The notes below the pieces were generated by a model. That model was not told where the DNA came from and searched no databases. It worked only from the letters and a program-made list of their open reading frames with translations. From positions 1,131,001 through 1,195,000 of the forward strand of contig NZ_JAKFIA010000001.1 of the NCBI RefSeq assembly GCF_022569295.1: DNA of 64,000 bases, written 5' to 3'. The position numbers were made by a program, and so were the translations under genes. Within the stretch, counting starts at the first letter, position 1; each line of letters begins with the position of its first letter. Positions 54,405-63,013 of the stretch are shown piece by piece. The stretch comes from Pedomonas mirosovicensis (GTDB lineage: Bacteria; Pseudomonadota; Alphaproteobacteria; Sphingomonadales; Sphingomonadaceae).

Positions 54405-54947
54405 ATGGCGGGAAGCGTCAATAAGGTAATTCTGATCGGCAATCTGGGGCGCGACCCGGAAGTGCGCTCGCTCAACGACGGCAACAAGGTGGTCAACCTG
54501 CGGATCGCCACCTCCGAGACGTGGCGCGACCGCGCGACCGGCGAGCGCAAGGAACGCACCGAATGGCATAGCGTGGTGATCTTCAACGAAAACCTGGCGA
54601 AAGTGGCCGAGAGCTACCTCCGCAAGGGCTCGAAGATCTACGTCGAGGGCCAGCTGCAGACCCGCAAGTGGACCGACCAGCAGGGCCAGGAGCGCTATAC
54701 GACCGAAATCGTGCTGCAGCGCTATCGCGGCGAGCTGACCATTCTCGACAGCCGGGGTGGCGAAGGCGGTGGTGGCGGCTTCGGCGGTTCGTCGGGCGGC
54801 GGCTATGGCGGTGGCGACTACGGTGACGACAATGGCGGCTTTGGCGGCGGCAGCCGGGGCGGCTCGTCAGGCGGCGGCAGCCGCGGCGGCTTTGGCGGCG
54901 GGCGGCCGGCCCAGAGCGACGACCTGGACGACGATATTCCGTTCTAA
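54405..54947 (+). CDS. ssb: Single-stranded DNA-binding protein
   Basis: SSB coats single-stranded DNA in replication and repair. The 180-residue product has the OB-fold ([61 protein letters not shown]). A Gly-rich linker (about residues 120-165) follows, then the conserved acidic tip DDLDDDIPF that recruits partner proteins. Confidence 0.98.
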   Translation: MAGSVNKVILIGNLGRDPEVRSLNDGNKVVNLRIATSETWRDRATGERKERTEWHSVVIFNENLAKVAESYLRKGSKIYVEGQLQTRKWTDQQGQERYTTEIVLQRYRGELTILDSRGGEGGGGGFGGSSGGGYGGGDYGDDNGGFGGGSRGGSSGGGSRGGFGGGRPAQSDDLDDDIPF

Positions 54948-54975
54948 GGAGCGGACGCGAGAGAGTTTGCGGAAG

Positions 54976-55004
54976 GAGGCACCCAGGCGGTGCCTCTTTT
55001 CGTT
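54976..55004 (+). terminator. Terminator after ssb
   Basis: GAGGCACC pairs with GGTGCCTC over a short loop and is followed by TTTTCGTTTGG. Confidence 0.8.
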
Positions 55005-55112
55005 TGGCGGGGGTTGTCAGGCAGGCCGAGGGCCTCCAAGCGGCGCCGGCCAGGCTTGACATCAAGCTGATAAGCATTCCCCTTGTCGTGGGCAGCGGAC
55101 TTCCGGGGGAAT

Positions 55113-56036
55113 ATGACTTTACGTGGCCTTTGGCTTTGCACGGTGCTTGCCGCATCTTCGATTGCACCGGCGATGGCGCAGGGCGTGCCCTTTCCATGCG
55201 CTGAGCTCGACAGGGGCGAACCGCGCATCTTCTCCGACCTGGCAGCCAATTCGGCCGAGCGCGTCGAAATGCCGGTGGCCGTACGCAGAGGAGCCATACT
55301 GGCCCGGCAGGAGCGCCTCTTCCTTAGCGAGTGGATGACGGTGGCCGACACGGCGCTCGCCACCGCAAGCGGTACAACATCTCCAATCCTGTTTCGGCCC
55401 TACCGCATAGCCGGGGCAAAGCGCTTCTGCACGATGACGCAGCGGGATGACATTTTTGGCCCGCCTCCGGCCGCTGGCAATTACCTGCTGAAATGTCTTG
55501 TGGATGCGGATGGCGACGGCCAGTTTGAGGCGTTCCGCCGCCATGGCGAACTTGTGTCCTACAATCTCAGGACAGGGGAGCGTGGCAGCCCGAGCGGCAT
55601 TGTGCAGCAAGATCAGCCATTGCAGGCGCCTTTCGCACTTGTGCCAACGTCCATGCCGAAAACACCCATGATGGGGTTCGAGCCGCGGCTGCAGTCACGC
55701 CTCGATATCATAAAGATGGACAAGGCCGAGATTACGCTCCGGTGGCGCACTCAAGTCTCGACGGAGCCCGGCAAGGCCAAATTCCGGGGTGGGGGCTTCG
55801 AGGAACGGCACGTCATGCCGCTTCAGGATGGTGCGCGAGCAGCGCTTGGCGAATACACCGTTGAACTGCACCAGACGGGCAGGAAATGGACAGCAACCGC
55901 TTCTCCAGACGAACAACAGGCGGAATACCGCGTCTGCGACGGAAGTGTTCTCCAGGCTGGTGGCCTCTTCTGGATCGTCTCGGCGCTCCACTTGGCCTCG
56001 TATGATCCCGATAAGTCAAACAAACCCGTGCAGTAA
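55113..56036 (+). CDS. Exported protein of unknown function
   Basis: I do not recognise this 307-residue protein. It has a signal peptide (MTLRGLWLCTVLAASSIAPAMAQ) and four cysteines in the mature part (PCAELD, RFCTMTQ, LKCLVDADG, YRVCDGS) that may form two disulfides. CLVDADGDGQFEAF resembles a DxDxDG calcium-binding loop. The rest looks beta-rich. Codon use is less GC-biased than in neighbours. No operon partner is evident; the next gene has its own start 129 bp later. Confidence 0.6.
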   Translation: MTLRGLWLCTVLAASSIAPAMAQGVPFPCAELDRGEPRIFSDLAANSAERVEMPVAVRRGAILARQERLFLSEWMTVADTALATASGTTSPILFRPYRIAGAKRFCTMTQRDDIFGPPPAAGNYLLKCLVDADGDGQFEAFRRHGELVSYNLRTGERGSPSGIVQQDQPLQAPFALVPTSMPKTPMMGFEPRLQSRLDIIKMDKAEITLRWRTQVSTEPGKAKFRGGGFEERHVMPLQDGARAALGEYTVELHQTGRKWTATASPDEQQAEYRVCDGSVLQAGGLFWIVSALHLASYDPDKSNKPVQ

Positions 56037-56164
56037 CCCGAAAGCCAATGGTCTGCGCGACACAGCCGGCCGCAAGAAAAGGCGACGGCGGGGAACCAAT
56101 TGCCAGGCTGGCGGTTAAAGTTCCTTACGGTGTATGTAAAATCGAGTTCGAGGTGACTGGGCGC

Positions 56165-58132
56165 ATGGCCGGCGTGGAGCGCTTGGAAGAAGCCACGGAG
56201 GAGGAACGGTTTCGTCTCCTCATCAACGCGGTGACAGACTACGCTATCTACATGCTGGACACCAACGGCGTGGTGGTCAGCTGGAACCCCGGTGCCGAAC
56301 GCTTCAAGGGGTACACGGCCGAGGACATCATCGGCCAGCACTTCTCCCGCTTCTATACGGAAGAGGATCGCGCCACCGGTCTGCCGGAACGGGCGCTGTG
56401 GATGGCGGACAAGAAAGGACGGTTCGAGGCGGAGGGCTGGCGTGTCCGCAAGGATGGCACCCGGTTCTGGGCGCATGTTATCGTCGATCCGATCCGCAAC
56501 ACGTCCGGCAAGCTGCTCGGCTACGCCAAGATCACCCGCGACCTGAGCGAGCATAAGCAAACCCAGGAGGCGCTGCGCCAGAGCGAGGAACGCTTCCGCC
56601 TGCTGGTGCAGGGCGTCACCGACTATGCCATCTACATGCTCGACAGGGACGGGTATGTGACCAACTGGAACTCGGGGGCCGAGCGTATCAAGGGGTATGC
56701 GCCGGACGAGATCATCGGCCAGCATTTCTCCCGCTTCTACACCGAGGAAGATCGCGCGGCCGGCCTGCCGGCCCATGGCCTGGCGACGGCGGCGCGCGAG
56801 GGACGGTTCGAGAGGGAGGGCTGGCGCGTCCGCAAGGACGGCACCCGGTTCTGGGCGCATGTCATCATCGACGCCATTCGCGATGATAACGGCGAACTGG
56901 TGGGCTTTGCCAAAATCACGCGGGACGTCACCGAGCGCCGGGAAGCCCAGAAGGCGCTGGAGAAGGCGCGCGAGGCCTTCTTCCAGGCGCAGAAGATGGA
57001 GGCCATCGGCAAGCTGACCGGCGGCGTTGCCCACGACTTCAACAATCTGCTCGCCGCCATCCTCGGCAGCCTGGATCTGGCCCGCAAGCGCCTGCCCGCG
57101 GATTCCGATGTGCTGCGCTTTATCGACAATGCGATCATGGCCGCCGAGCGGGGCGCCACGCTGACGCAGCGGATGCTCGCCTTTGCCCGCCGGCAGGAGC
57201 TGAAGCTGGAAGCGGTCGATCTCTCCGCGCTGGTGCATGGCATGGCGGACCTGCTGCAACGCACGCTGGGCAGCAATATAACGGTCGAGGCCCGCTTTCC
57301 GCTGATGCTGGCGCGGGTGTTGACCGACCCCATGCAGCTGGAGCTGGCCTTGCTCAACCTGGCGGTCAATGCCCGTGATGCCATGCCTGGGGGCGGCCGG
57401 ATCACCATTAGCGCCAGGGAAGGGCAGCTGCCCGCAGACGGCGGTGAAAGCCAGGACGGACGGTTTGTCTGCCTTGCCGTTGCCGACGAAGGCGAGGGCA
57501 TGGACGAGCAGACGCTGGCGCAGGCGATCGAGCCGTTCTTCACCACCAAGGGCATCGGCAAGGGCACGGGGCTTGGCCTGCCCATGGTGCACGGTCTTGC
57601 CGAACAGTGCGGCGGGCGTCTGGTGCTGAAGAGCCGCAAGGGCGAGGGCACCACGGCCGAGCTGTGGCTGCCGGTTGCCAAGGTTGAGACCAGCGCCGAT
57701 CCTGAAGACGCCAGCGCGGCCGGGCAGGTTCCCCGTGGCGGGCGCGCGCTGACCGTTCTTGCCGTGGATGATGACAACCTGGTGCTCGCCTATACGGCGG
57801 CGCTGTTGCAGGATCTGGGGCACCAGGTGCTGGAAGCCACATCGGCCAAGGAGGCGCTGGGCATCTTGGAGCGGAACGCGGTCGACCTTGTCATCACCGA
57901 CTATCTGATGCCGGAGACAAAGGGCACCGAACTGCTGACCGAGGTGCAGAAGAACTGGCCGGGCACCTTGGTTATGATCGCCACCGGCTATGCGGAACTG
58001 CAGCCGAACGAGGCCCCTGGGGTTCCCCGGCTGCACAAGCCGTTCCGCCAGGAACAGCTGGCCAAGGCGATCGATGACGCCATGGCCCATCGCCCCGCAA
58101 CCGCCCAGGTCCTGAAGTTCGGCAGCCGATAA
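56165..58132 (+). CDS. Hybrid sensor histidine kinase with two PAS domains and a receiver
   Basis: The 655-residue cytosolic protein has two tandem PAS domains (about residues 10-130 and 135-255) that are near-copies (VTDYAIYMLD, IIGQHFSRFYTEEDRA, WRVRKDGTRFWAHVI). A HisKA segment with phospho-acceptor GGVAHDFNNLLAAILG and a HATPase domain (LALLNLAVNARDAMPGGG, GIGKGTGLGLPMVHGL) follow. A C-terminal receiver has Asp in LVITDYLMP and Lys in LHKPF. The ATG at 56165 follows GAGGTG; an upstream GTG-frame start is possible. The signal is unknown; there is no LOV Cys. Confidence 0.9.
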   Translation: MAGVERLEEATEEERFRLLINAVTDYAIYMLDTNGVVVSWNPGAERFKGYTAEDIIGQHFSRFYTEEDRATGLPERALWMADKKGRFEAEGWRVRKDGTRFWAHVIVDPIRNTSGKLLGYAKITRDLSEHKQTQEALRQSEERFRLLVQGVTDYAIYMLDRDGYVTNWNSGAERIKGYAPDEIIGQHFSRFYTEEDRAAGLPAHGLATAAREGRFEREGWRVRKDGTRFWAHVIIDAIRDDNGELVGFAKITRDVTERREAQKALEKAREAFFQAQKMEAIGKLTGGVAHDFNNLLAAILGSLDLARKRLPADSDVLRFIDNAIMAAERGATLTQRMLAFARRQELKLEAVDLSALVHGMADLLQRTLGSNITVEARFPLMLARVLTDPMQLELALLNLAVNARDAMPGGGRITISAREGQLPADGGESQDGRFVCLAVADEGEGMDEQTLAQAIEPFFTTKGIGKGTGLGLPMVHGLAEQCGGRLVLKSRKGEGTTAELWLPVAKVETSADPEDASAAGQVPRGGRALTVLAVDDDNLVLAYTAALLQDLGHQVLEATSAKEALGILERNAVDLVITDYLMPETKGTELLTEVQKNWPGTLVMIATGYAELQPNEAPGVPRLHKPFRQEQLAKAIDDAMAHRPATAQVLKFGSR

Positions 58133-58357
58133 GGGCCCGCCGGAGCCGGACGGACCTTGCGACGAATGCGCGCAAATGGCCGCGTTTCGCCTTGTTATCC
58201 TTGAGGTTCGCGCTGCGGCAACGTAGCACTCCGCCGGCCGGCCTCACGGGCCGCGCAGTCTGCCCCCCAACGATCGCGTCGTCGGCCTCGCGGGCATCCC
58301 GGCTTTTTTTCGGGCGCCACAGGCGCGGGCGGCGGCCACAGTGACAGGATTTTTACC

Positions 58358-59503
58358 GTGCCCCTGCGCTCCGGCGTTCATGGGTGCGCGGCGTGGCCAA
58401 TGTTCCGGCCGCGTCTTTGCGTACGCCAGCTTGTCGTTCCTTTTCTCGTCCTCCTCCTTGCCCTCTCTGCCGCCAGAGCACGCGCGGCGGATGCTCCGGC
58501 GCAAACGGCCAGCCTGCCGCCGGGGGAGGATGCGGTCATCGTCGTCACCGGCCGGTTGGATTCCAGCCACCGGGCGGAGCTGCGGCGCAACTGGGGTATC
58601 GCGGCCATCAAGGCGGATACCGCCTATGCAGCAGGCGCGAGCGGCCGGGGCGTTCAGGTCGCCATCGTCGATACCGGCGTGGACGCCGCAACGCCGGACG
58701 TGAAACGCGTCGTCTCGCCCCGCTCGATCGACCTGTTCACTCATCGTCAGGACGGGGAGGCGCGCCGCCATGGCGCCAACATCGCGGCGATGCTGGCCGC
58801 GGCGCAGGACGGGGCCGGGCTCGTGGGCGTCGCCCCCGGCGTGACGGTGCTTTCGGTACGCGCCGACCTGGACCAGCCCTGCTGGCACGGCGAATGCAAG
58901 CTCAGCGGGCCGGACGTGGCGCGGGGCATCGATTACGCGCTCGATCAGGGCGCGCGGGTCATCATCCTATCGCTGGCCGGGCTGGAGCCCTTGCCGTCTC
59001 TAAAGCCCGCGTTCCGCCGCGCCGCGCAAACCGGGGCGGTGCTGGTAATCGCCGCCGGCAACCGGGGCACGGCCGAGCCCACCTGGCCCGCCCGCTATGC
59101 GGAGGAGCCGGACCTGAGGGATGCGATCCTGGTGGTTGGGGCGGCCACGCGAGAAGGCGAGCTGGCCATCTATTCCAACCGCGCCGGGCAGGCGATGAAC
59201 CGGTACATCGCCGCGCCGGGGCACAAGGTCAGCATTAATTGCAGCCGCAAGCACTGCAGCAAGGGCTCGGGCACGTCGTTCGCCACCGCCTATGCCGCCG
59301 GGGCCGTCGCCCTGCTGCTGGATGCCTTCCCCCGGCTGGACGCCCAGCAGGCCGCCCGCATCCTGCTCGACAGCGCGCAGGACAAGGACGCGCCTGGGGT
59401 GGACGCTGTGAGCGGCCATGGCCACATGGATGTGGCGCGGGCCTTTGCCCAGGCGCGGGCCATGACGCAGCGTGAGATTGCCTCGAACGTTCCGACAAGC
59501 TGA
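58358..59503 (+). CDS. S8 (subtilisin) family serine peptidase
   Basis: This exported protease of about 381 residues has a signal-like segment (RQLVVPFLVLLLALSAARARAA). Catalytic residues are Asp in VAIVDTGVDAATP, His in RRHGANIAAMLAA and Ser in GSGTSFATAYAAGAVALLL, with oxyanion Asn in VIAAGNRGTA. A Cys pair in LDQPCWHGECKLS and another in INCSRKHCSKG may form disulfides. The start could be the GTG at 58358 or the ATG at 58400. It follows the sensor kinase by 225 bp without a detectable link. Confidence 0.85.
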   Translation: MPLRSGVHGCAAWPMFRPRLCVRQLVVPFLVLLLALSAARARAADAPAQTASLPPGEDAVIVVTGRLDSSHRAELRRNWGIAAIKADTAYAAGASGRGVQVAIVDTGVDAATPDVKRVVSPRSIDLFTHRQDGEARRHGANIAAMLAAAQDGAGLVGVAPGVTVLSVRADLDQPCWHGECKLSGPDVARGIDYALDQGARVIILSLAGLEPLPSLKPAFRRAAQTGAVLVIAAGNRGTAEPTWPARYAEEPDLRDAILVVGAATREGELAIYSNRAGQAMNRYIAAPGHKVSINCSRKHCSKGSGTSFATAYAAGAVALLLDAFPRLDAQQAARILLDSAQDKDAPGVDAVSGHGHMDVARAFAQARAMTQREIASNVPTS

Positions 59504-59615
59504 GGCCCGGCTCAGGATGGCGTGACGGGGCTGATAAACAAATATAATAATTTCAGTTCACTGGCGGTTCATTTGGGGGCGGCCAGGGTGCTGGGGTGTT
59601 TAAAGAGGAGTGCTC

Positions 59616-61007
59616 ATGAAAAGGGTTCTGCATGCGGCGGCATCGATGGTTGCGTTGGCTGGCCTGGGTGCGCCTGCGCTTGCGGCAGATGGGGCTGGGC
59701 TGACCATCTACAACGGCGGGTTCGGCATGGTGCGGGAGACTCGCACCGTCGATCTGCCGCAGGGCGCCGGCACGGTGACGCTGACCGGCCTGCCCGCCGA
59801 GATGCGGCCCGAGACGGTGGCGATCCGCGCCGATGGCGTGAGCGTGCTGGAGGCCAGCTTCCTGCCCGAGACCCTGACGCCGAACGAGCTTGCCGAACGG
59901 TTCGTGGGCAAGACCGTAACGCTGGTGCGGGTAAACCCGGCAACCGGCGCGGAGACGCGCGAGCCGGTTGAGGTGCTGGCCGTCAACGACGGGCTGGTGA
60001 TCCGCAACCACGGCCAGATCGAGACCGTGCGGCCAGACGGCACCTTTACGCGCATCGCCTATAACAGCGTGCCGGAAGGGCTGGCGGCCGAGCCGACCCT
60101 GACGCTCAAGGTCAACAGCCGGGCGGGGGGCGCAAAGCCGGTGGGTCTCTCTTACCTCGCCAACGGCCTCGGCTGGCGGGCGGATTACGTGGGCACCTAC
60201 GACGAAGCGCGGGGCGTGCTCTCCCTGCAAGGCTGGGCGACGCTGGAGAACGGCACCACCGTCGACTTCCGCGATGCCCGCGTGCAGCTGATGGCGGGCG
60301 ACGTGAATGTGGAGCGCCGCTATGCGCGGCCGATGGCCATGGCCAAGGCGGCCGATGCCATGTCCAGGGCAGAGTTCGAACCAGCGCAGGAAAGCGTTGG
60401 CGATTACCACCTCTACACCCTGCCGCAGCCGGTGACCCTGCTGCGCGGGCAGACCAAGCAGGTAAGCCTGGTCTCCTCCGCCGCCGTGAAGGCGCAGCGC
60501 AGCTATCGCTTTGAGCTGTGGGGACCGCAGAGCTTCGAGCAGCCGCAGAACGTGGAAGTGCGGGTGGCGTTCGACAACACCAAGGGCAATGGCCTTGGCA
60601 AGCCGCTGCCGATGGGCACGGTGCGCTTCTACGGGCAGGACAAGGCGGGCAACAGCCAGTTCCTCGGCGAGGCGGGCATCCCGCACACGCCCGAGGGCGG
60701 CGAGGCGGATCTCACCATGGGCAAGGCCTTCGACGTGACGGTGAAGCCCACGGTGCTCAGCCAGCAGGTGCTCAACCGGGGCGAGGGGCCGCGCCATGTG
60801 GAATGGGCCATGGCCTATGAGGTGAAGAACGCGAAGGATCAGGCCGTCACGGTCGATCTGCGCCAGAGCGGCCTCGGCGGCGAATGGGAAGTCACCGAGG
60901 AAAGCCAGAAGCACGAGCGGCTGGATGCGGACACCGCCCGCTGGCTCGTCAAGGTGCCCGCAAAGGGCGCGGTGACCGTGAAGGCCACGGTGCGCCAGCG
61001 CGGATAA
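59616..61007 (+). CDS. DUF4139 domain exported protein
   Basis: The 463-residue product has a signal peptide (KRVLHAAASMVALAGLGAPALA) and a beta-rich body with YNGGFGMVRETRTVDLPQGAGTVTLTGLPAEMRPETV at the N-terminus. The DUF4139 core contains SYLANGLGWRADYVGTYDEARGVLSLQGWATLENGT. GAGGAG precedes the ATG at 59616. The family is periplasmic or secreted and has no known activity. Confidence 0.82.
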   Translation: MKRVLHAAASMVALAGLGAPALAADGAGLTIYNGGFGMVRETRTVDLPQGAGTVTLTGLPAEMRPETVAIRADGVSVLEASFLPETLTPNELAERFVGKTVTLVRVNPATGAETREPVEVLAVNDGLVIRNHGQIETVRPDGTFTRIAYNSVPEGLAAEPTLTLKVNSRAGGAKPVGLSYLANGLGWRADYVGTYDEARGVLSLQGWATLENGTTVDFRDARVQLMAGDVNVERRYARPMAMAKAADAMSRAEFEPAQESVGDYHLYTLPQPVTLLRGQTKQVSLVSSAAVKAQRSYRFELWGPQSFEQPQNVEVRVAFDNTKGNGLGKPLPMGTVRFYGQDKAGNSQFLGEAGIPHTPEGGEADLTMGKAFDVTVKPTVLSQQVLNRGEGPRHVEWAMAYEVKNAKDQAVTVDLRQSGLGGEWEVTEESQKHERLDADTARWLVKVPAKGAVTVKATVRQRG

Positions 61008-61161
61008 GCATAGACGTGGCTGGGGAGGGGGCTTGCTTTCCCCTCCTCGCCGGCAGCCGGAAAAAATTTAGCGGTTGAGGCATTACAGTTCAGCTTATTG
61101 TTCTTGCATCGCCTCGCGGATTGGCGCTATAGACGCGCCACCCAAGGCGGCGGCCTCCTGA

Positions 61162-61239
61162 CGGGGAGTAGCTCAGCCTGGTAGAGCACTGTGTTCGGGA
61201 CGCAGGGGCCGGAGGTTCAGAATCCTCTCTCCCCGACCA
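61162..61239 (+). tRNA. tRNA-Pro (CGG anticodon)
   Basis: The acceptor CGGGGAG pairs with CTCCCCG and an encoded ACCA follows. The D-arm is GCTC-AGCCTGGTA-GAGC. The anticodon arm CTGTG-TTCGGGA-CGCAG carries CGG. The variable loop has 5 bases. The T-stem GGAGG pairs with CCTCT, but the T-loop TTCAGAAT has 8 bases instead of 7. This is probably a one-base error, or else a defective tRNA. A terminator follows at 61270. Confidence 0.88.
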
Positions 61240-61269
61240 TCACGGTGAGGCTGCCGAACTTGGGACACG

Positions 61270-61308
61270 AACGGGCGGTCAGCTCCCAGCTGGCCGCCCG
61301 TTTTCGTT
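61270..61308 (+). terminator. Terminator after tRNA-Pro
   Basis: CGGGCGG-T-CAGCT pairs with AGCTG-G-CCGCCCG over CCC and is followed by TTTTCGTTT. Confidence 0.8.
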
Positions 61309-61400
61309 TGGCCGGACCCATGGACGCAGCGCGGCTGTTTGCCTGTGGCGAGTCGACCGGTTATGTTGCAGCGCAATATGGCAAGGAGCGTTGTGTCAGC

Positions 61401-62231
61401 ATGAGCGAAGCACCGTTTTTCGACCTGAAGGCGACTCACAACCCGCACCGCTGGTATCTGCCGGTGGAAATGGCGCTGTGCGTCGGCCGTCCGGGCCAGC
61501 AGTTCCTCTACGGCGGGGCGGGCCTCGCGGCGTCCATCCGGGCGCTGGAAGGCACCACCGGCCGCCCGACCATCTGGGCGACCGCCCAGTATCTCGATTA
61601 TGCGCGCCCCGGCACCATCGTTGATCTGGACGTGCTCGTGCCGGTCTCCGGCCACTACACCAGCCAGGCGCGGGTGGTGGGCCACGTGCGCGACAAGGAG
61701 ATCATCACGGTCAACGCGGCGCTGGGCTCGCGGCCGAGCTCGCTCTCCCACCAGTGGGCGAAGGTGCCGGATGTGCCCAGGCCGGAGGACTGCGAGCCGC
61801 TCGCCTACATCTGGGAGCGCGACCCCGGCGACCTCTACAGCTACTTCGACGTGCGGGTGGTGAAAGGCCGCCATGCCATCGTGAAGGGGCAGACCGGCGA
61901 GGTGAGCAAGGACGGCAACGTGGTGCTGTGGATTCGCCCCGCCAAGGGCCAGCCGGTCGACTCGGCGCTGCTGGCGATGGCGGCGGACTTCGTGCCGCTG
62001 GCGGTGGGCGATGCCATCGGCCGCGCCGTGATGGCCAACAGCCTCGACAACACCATCCGCTTCCGCTGCGTGGTGCCGACCGAATGGGTGCTGTGCGACA
62101 TCCGCATCCACAGCGTGCACGGCGGTTTCGCCCACGGCCGCATGCACCTGTTCGCCGAGGACGGTACGCTGATGGCAACGGCCAGCCAGTCCGTCATCAT
62201 CCGCCTGGCGGAGGACCGCTGGGGGAAATAA
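61401..62231 (+). CDS. Acyl-CoA thioesterase II (TesB-like)
   Basis: This is a 276-residue double hot-dog thioesterase. FDLKATHNPHRWYLPVEMALCVGRPGQQFLYGGAGLAASIRALEGTTGR is the first fold. LWIRPAKGQPVDSALLAMAADFVPLAVGDAI contains the conserved Asp, and VPTEWVLCDIRIHSVHGGFAHGRMHLF is the second fold. It would hydrolyse medium-chain or aromatic acyl-CoAs. The start at 61401 is chosen; the upstream frame overlaps the tRNA. Its end overlaps the convergent DUF1622 gene by 35 bp. Confidence 0.83.
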   Translation: MSEAPFFDLKATHNPHRWYLPVEMALCVGRPGQQFLYGGAGLAASIRALEGTTGRPTIWATAQYLDYARPGTIVDLDVLVPVSGHYTSQARVVGHVRDKEIITVNAALGSRPSSLSHQWAKVPDVPRPEDCEPLAYIWERDPGDLYSYFDVRVVKGRHAIVKGQTGEVSKDGNVVLWIRPAKGQPVDSALLAMAADFVPLAVGDAIGRAVMANSLDNTIRFRCVVPTEWVLCDIRIHSVHGGFAHGRMHLFAEDGTLMATASQSVIIRLAEDRWGK

Positions 62232-62574
62232 CCTTGGCGTGAGGCGGGGCGGGCGGGCTTGCCTCGCCCCGCTCCAGCTGGCGCTCCTCCCACCTGAGAA
62301 CCTGCTTCAATATTGTTCGCAGCAGAAGGATGCTGGCGGTCATGCCGATGCCCTGCCAGTCCCTCGTGATGAGCAGGCGCAACAGCGTGGCGGCCACGGT
62401 CAGGGAGAGGCCGGCCAACATGCCGTGCAGCAGGATGATGCGGCTGCGGTCCACGGGCTGACCGCGCAGGACAGCGATCAGGGCGCGCACCACGGCGAGA
62501 AGCACCGCGGCGACGGCCCCGGCAGTGAATACCATGGCGCCGAACTTGATTGCGACCAGGAGGCTAGGCGCCAT
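62197..62574 (-). CDS. DUF1622-like membrane protein, second copy
   Basis: This is a 125-residue membrane protein with helices LVAIKFGAMVFTAGAVAAVLLAVVRAL and GMLAGLSLTVAATLLRLLITRD. ASILLLRTILKQVLRWEERQLERG corresponds to the DUF1622 C-terminal signature. It is more divergent than the upstream paralogue and has a Pro-rich tail. It overlaps that gene by 11 bp, so the two are co-translated. Confidence 0.72.
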   Translation of the reverse strand: MAPSLLVAIKFGAMVFTAGAVAAVLLAVVRALIAVLRGQPVDRSRIILLHGMLAGLSLTVAATLLRLLITRDWQGIGMTASILLLRTILKQVLRWEERQLERGEASPPAPPHAKVISPSGPPPGG

Positions 62575-62968
62575 TGGCGGAAGCGGGCGCGCGGGCAGCC
62601 CGACGCTCGGCGGCCTTGGTCTCGGCCTGCTCGATTTCCCGTTGCAGGAAGAAGTTCAGCGCCGTCCTCAGCATGATAATGGCGGCAAGCTGGCCGATCT
62701 CGTTCCAGGTGGGCGCAACGGTGGTCCGCAGGATGTCCGCTGCCAGGGCAAATTCCAGCGACAGGGCGAGCCAGCGGCCGAATTTCAGCCGGATGACCTC
62801 GCGCGGATCCCTGCCGTCGGACGACAGGGGGTGCATTTTCAGCACGTGGCGGAAAAAGGAATAGATAGCATAGCCGGTGGCCTCCACCGCTGCGAGGCCG
62901 ATGACAAGGGCGGCCGCCGCCTCGGTGCCCACGGCAAGCCACAGTATAACCTGGTCAAACTGGTCCAT
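62564..62968 (-). CDS. DUF1622 family membrane protein
   Basis: This is a 134-residue inner-membrane protein. Helix 1 is VILWLAVGTEAAAALVIGLAAVEATGYAIY. LKFGRWLALSLEFALAADILRTTVAPTWNEIGQLAAIIMLRTALNFFLQREIE is the DUF1622 signature. The tail is Ala/Arg-rich. It overlaps a second, diverged copy downstream. Function is unknown. Confidence 0.87.
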   Translation of the reverse strand: MDQFDQVILWLAVGTEAAAALVIGLAAVEATGYAIYSFFRHVLKMHPLSSDGRDPREVIRLKFGRWLALSLEFALAADILRTTVAPTWNEIGQLAAIIMLRTALNFFLQREIEQAETKAAERRAARAPASANGA

Positions 62969-63013
62969 GGCGAAGGGAACGTAAGCGGCGAGGGAGGGTT
63001 GCCGGGCGTATCC

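Noticed and set aside
56165-56900. LOV photoreceptor domains in the hybrid kinase
   Set aside because: The PAS repeats lack the GRNCRFLQ-type cysteine motif needed for flavin photochemistry.
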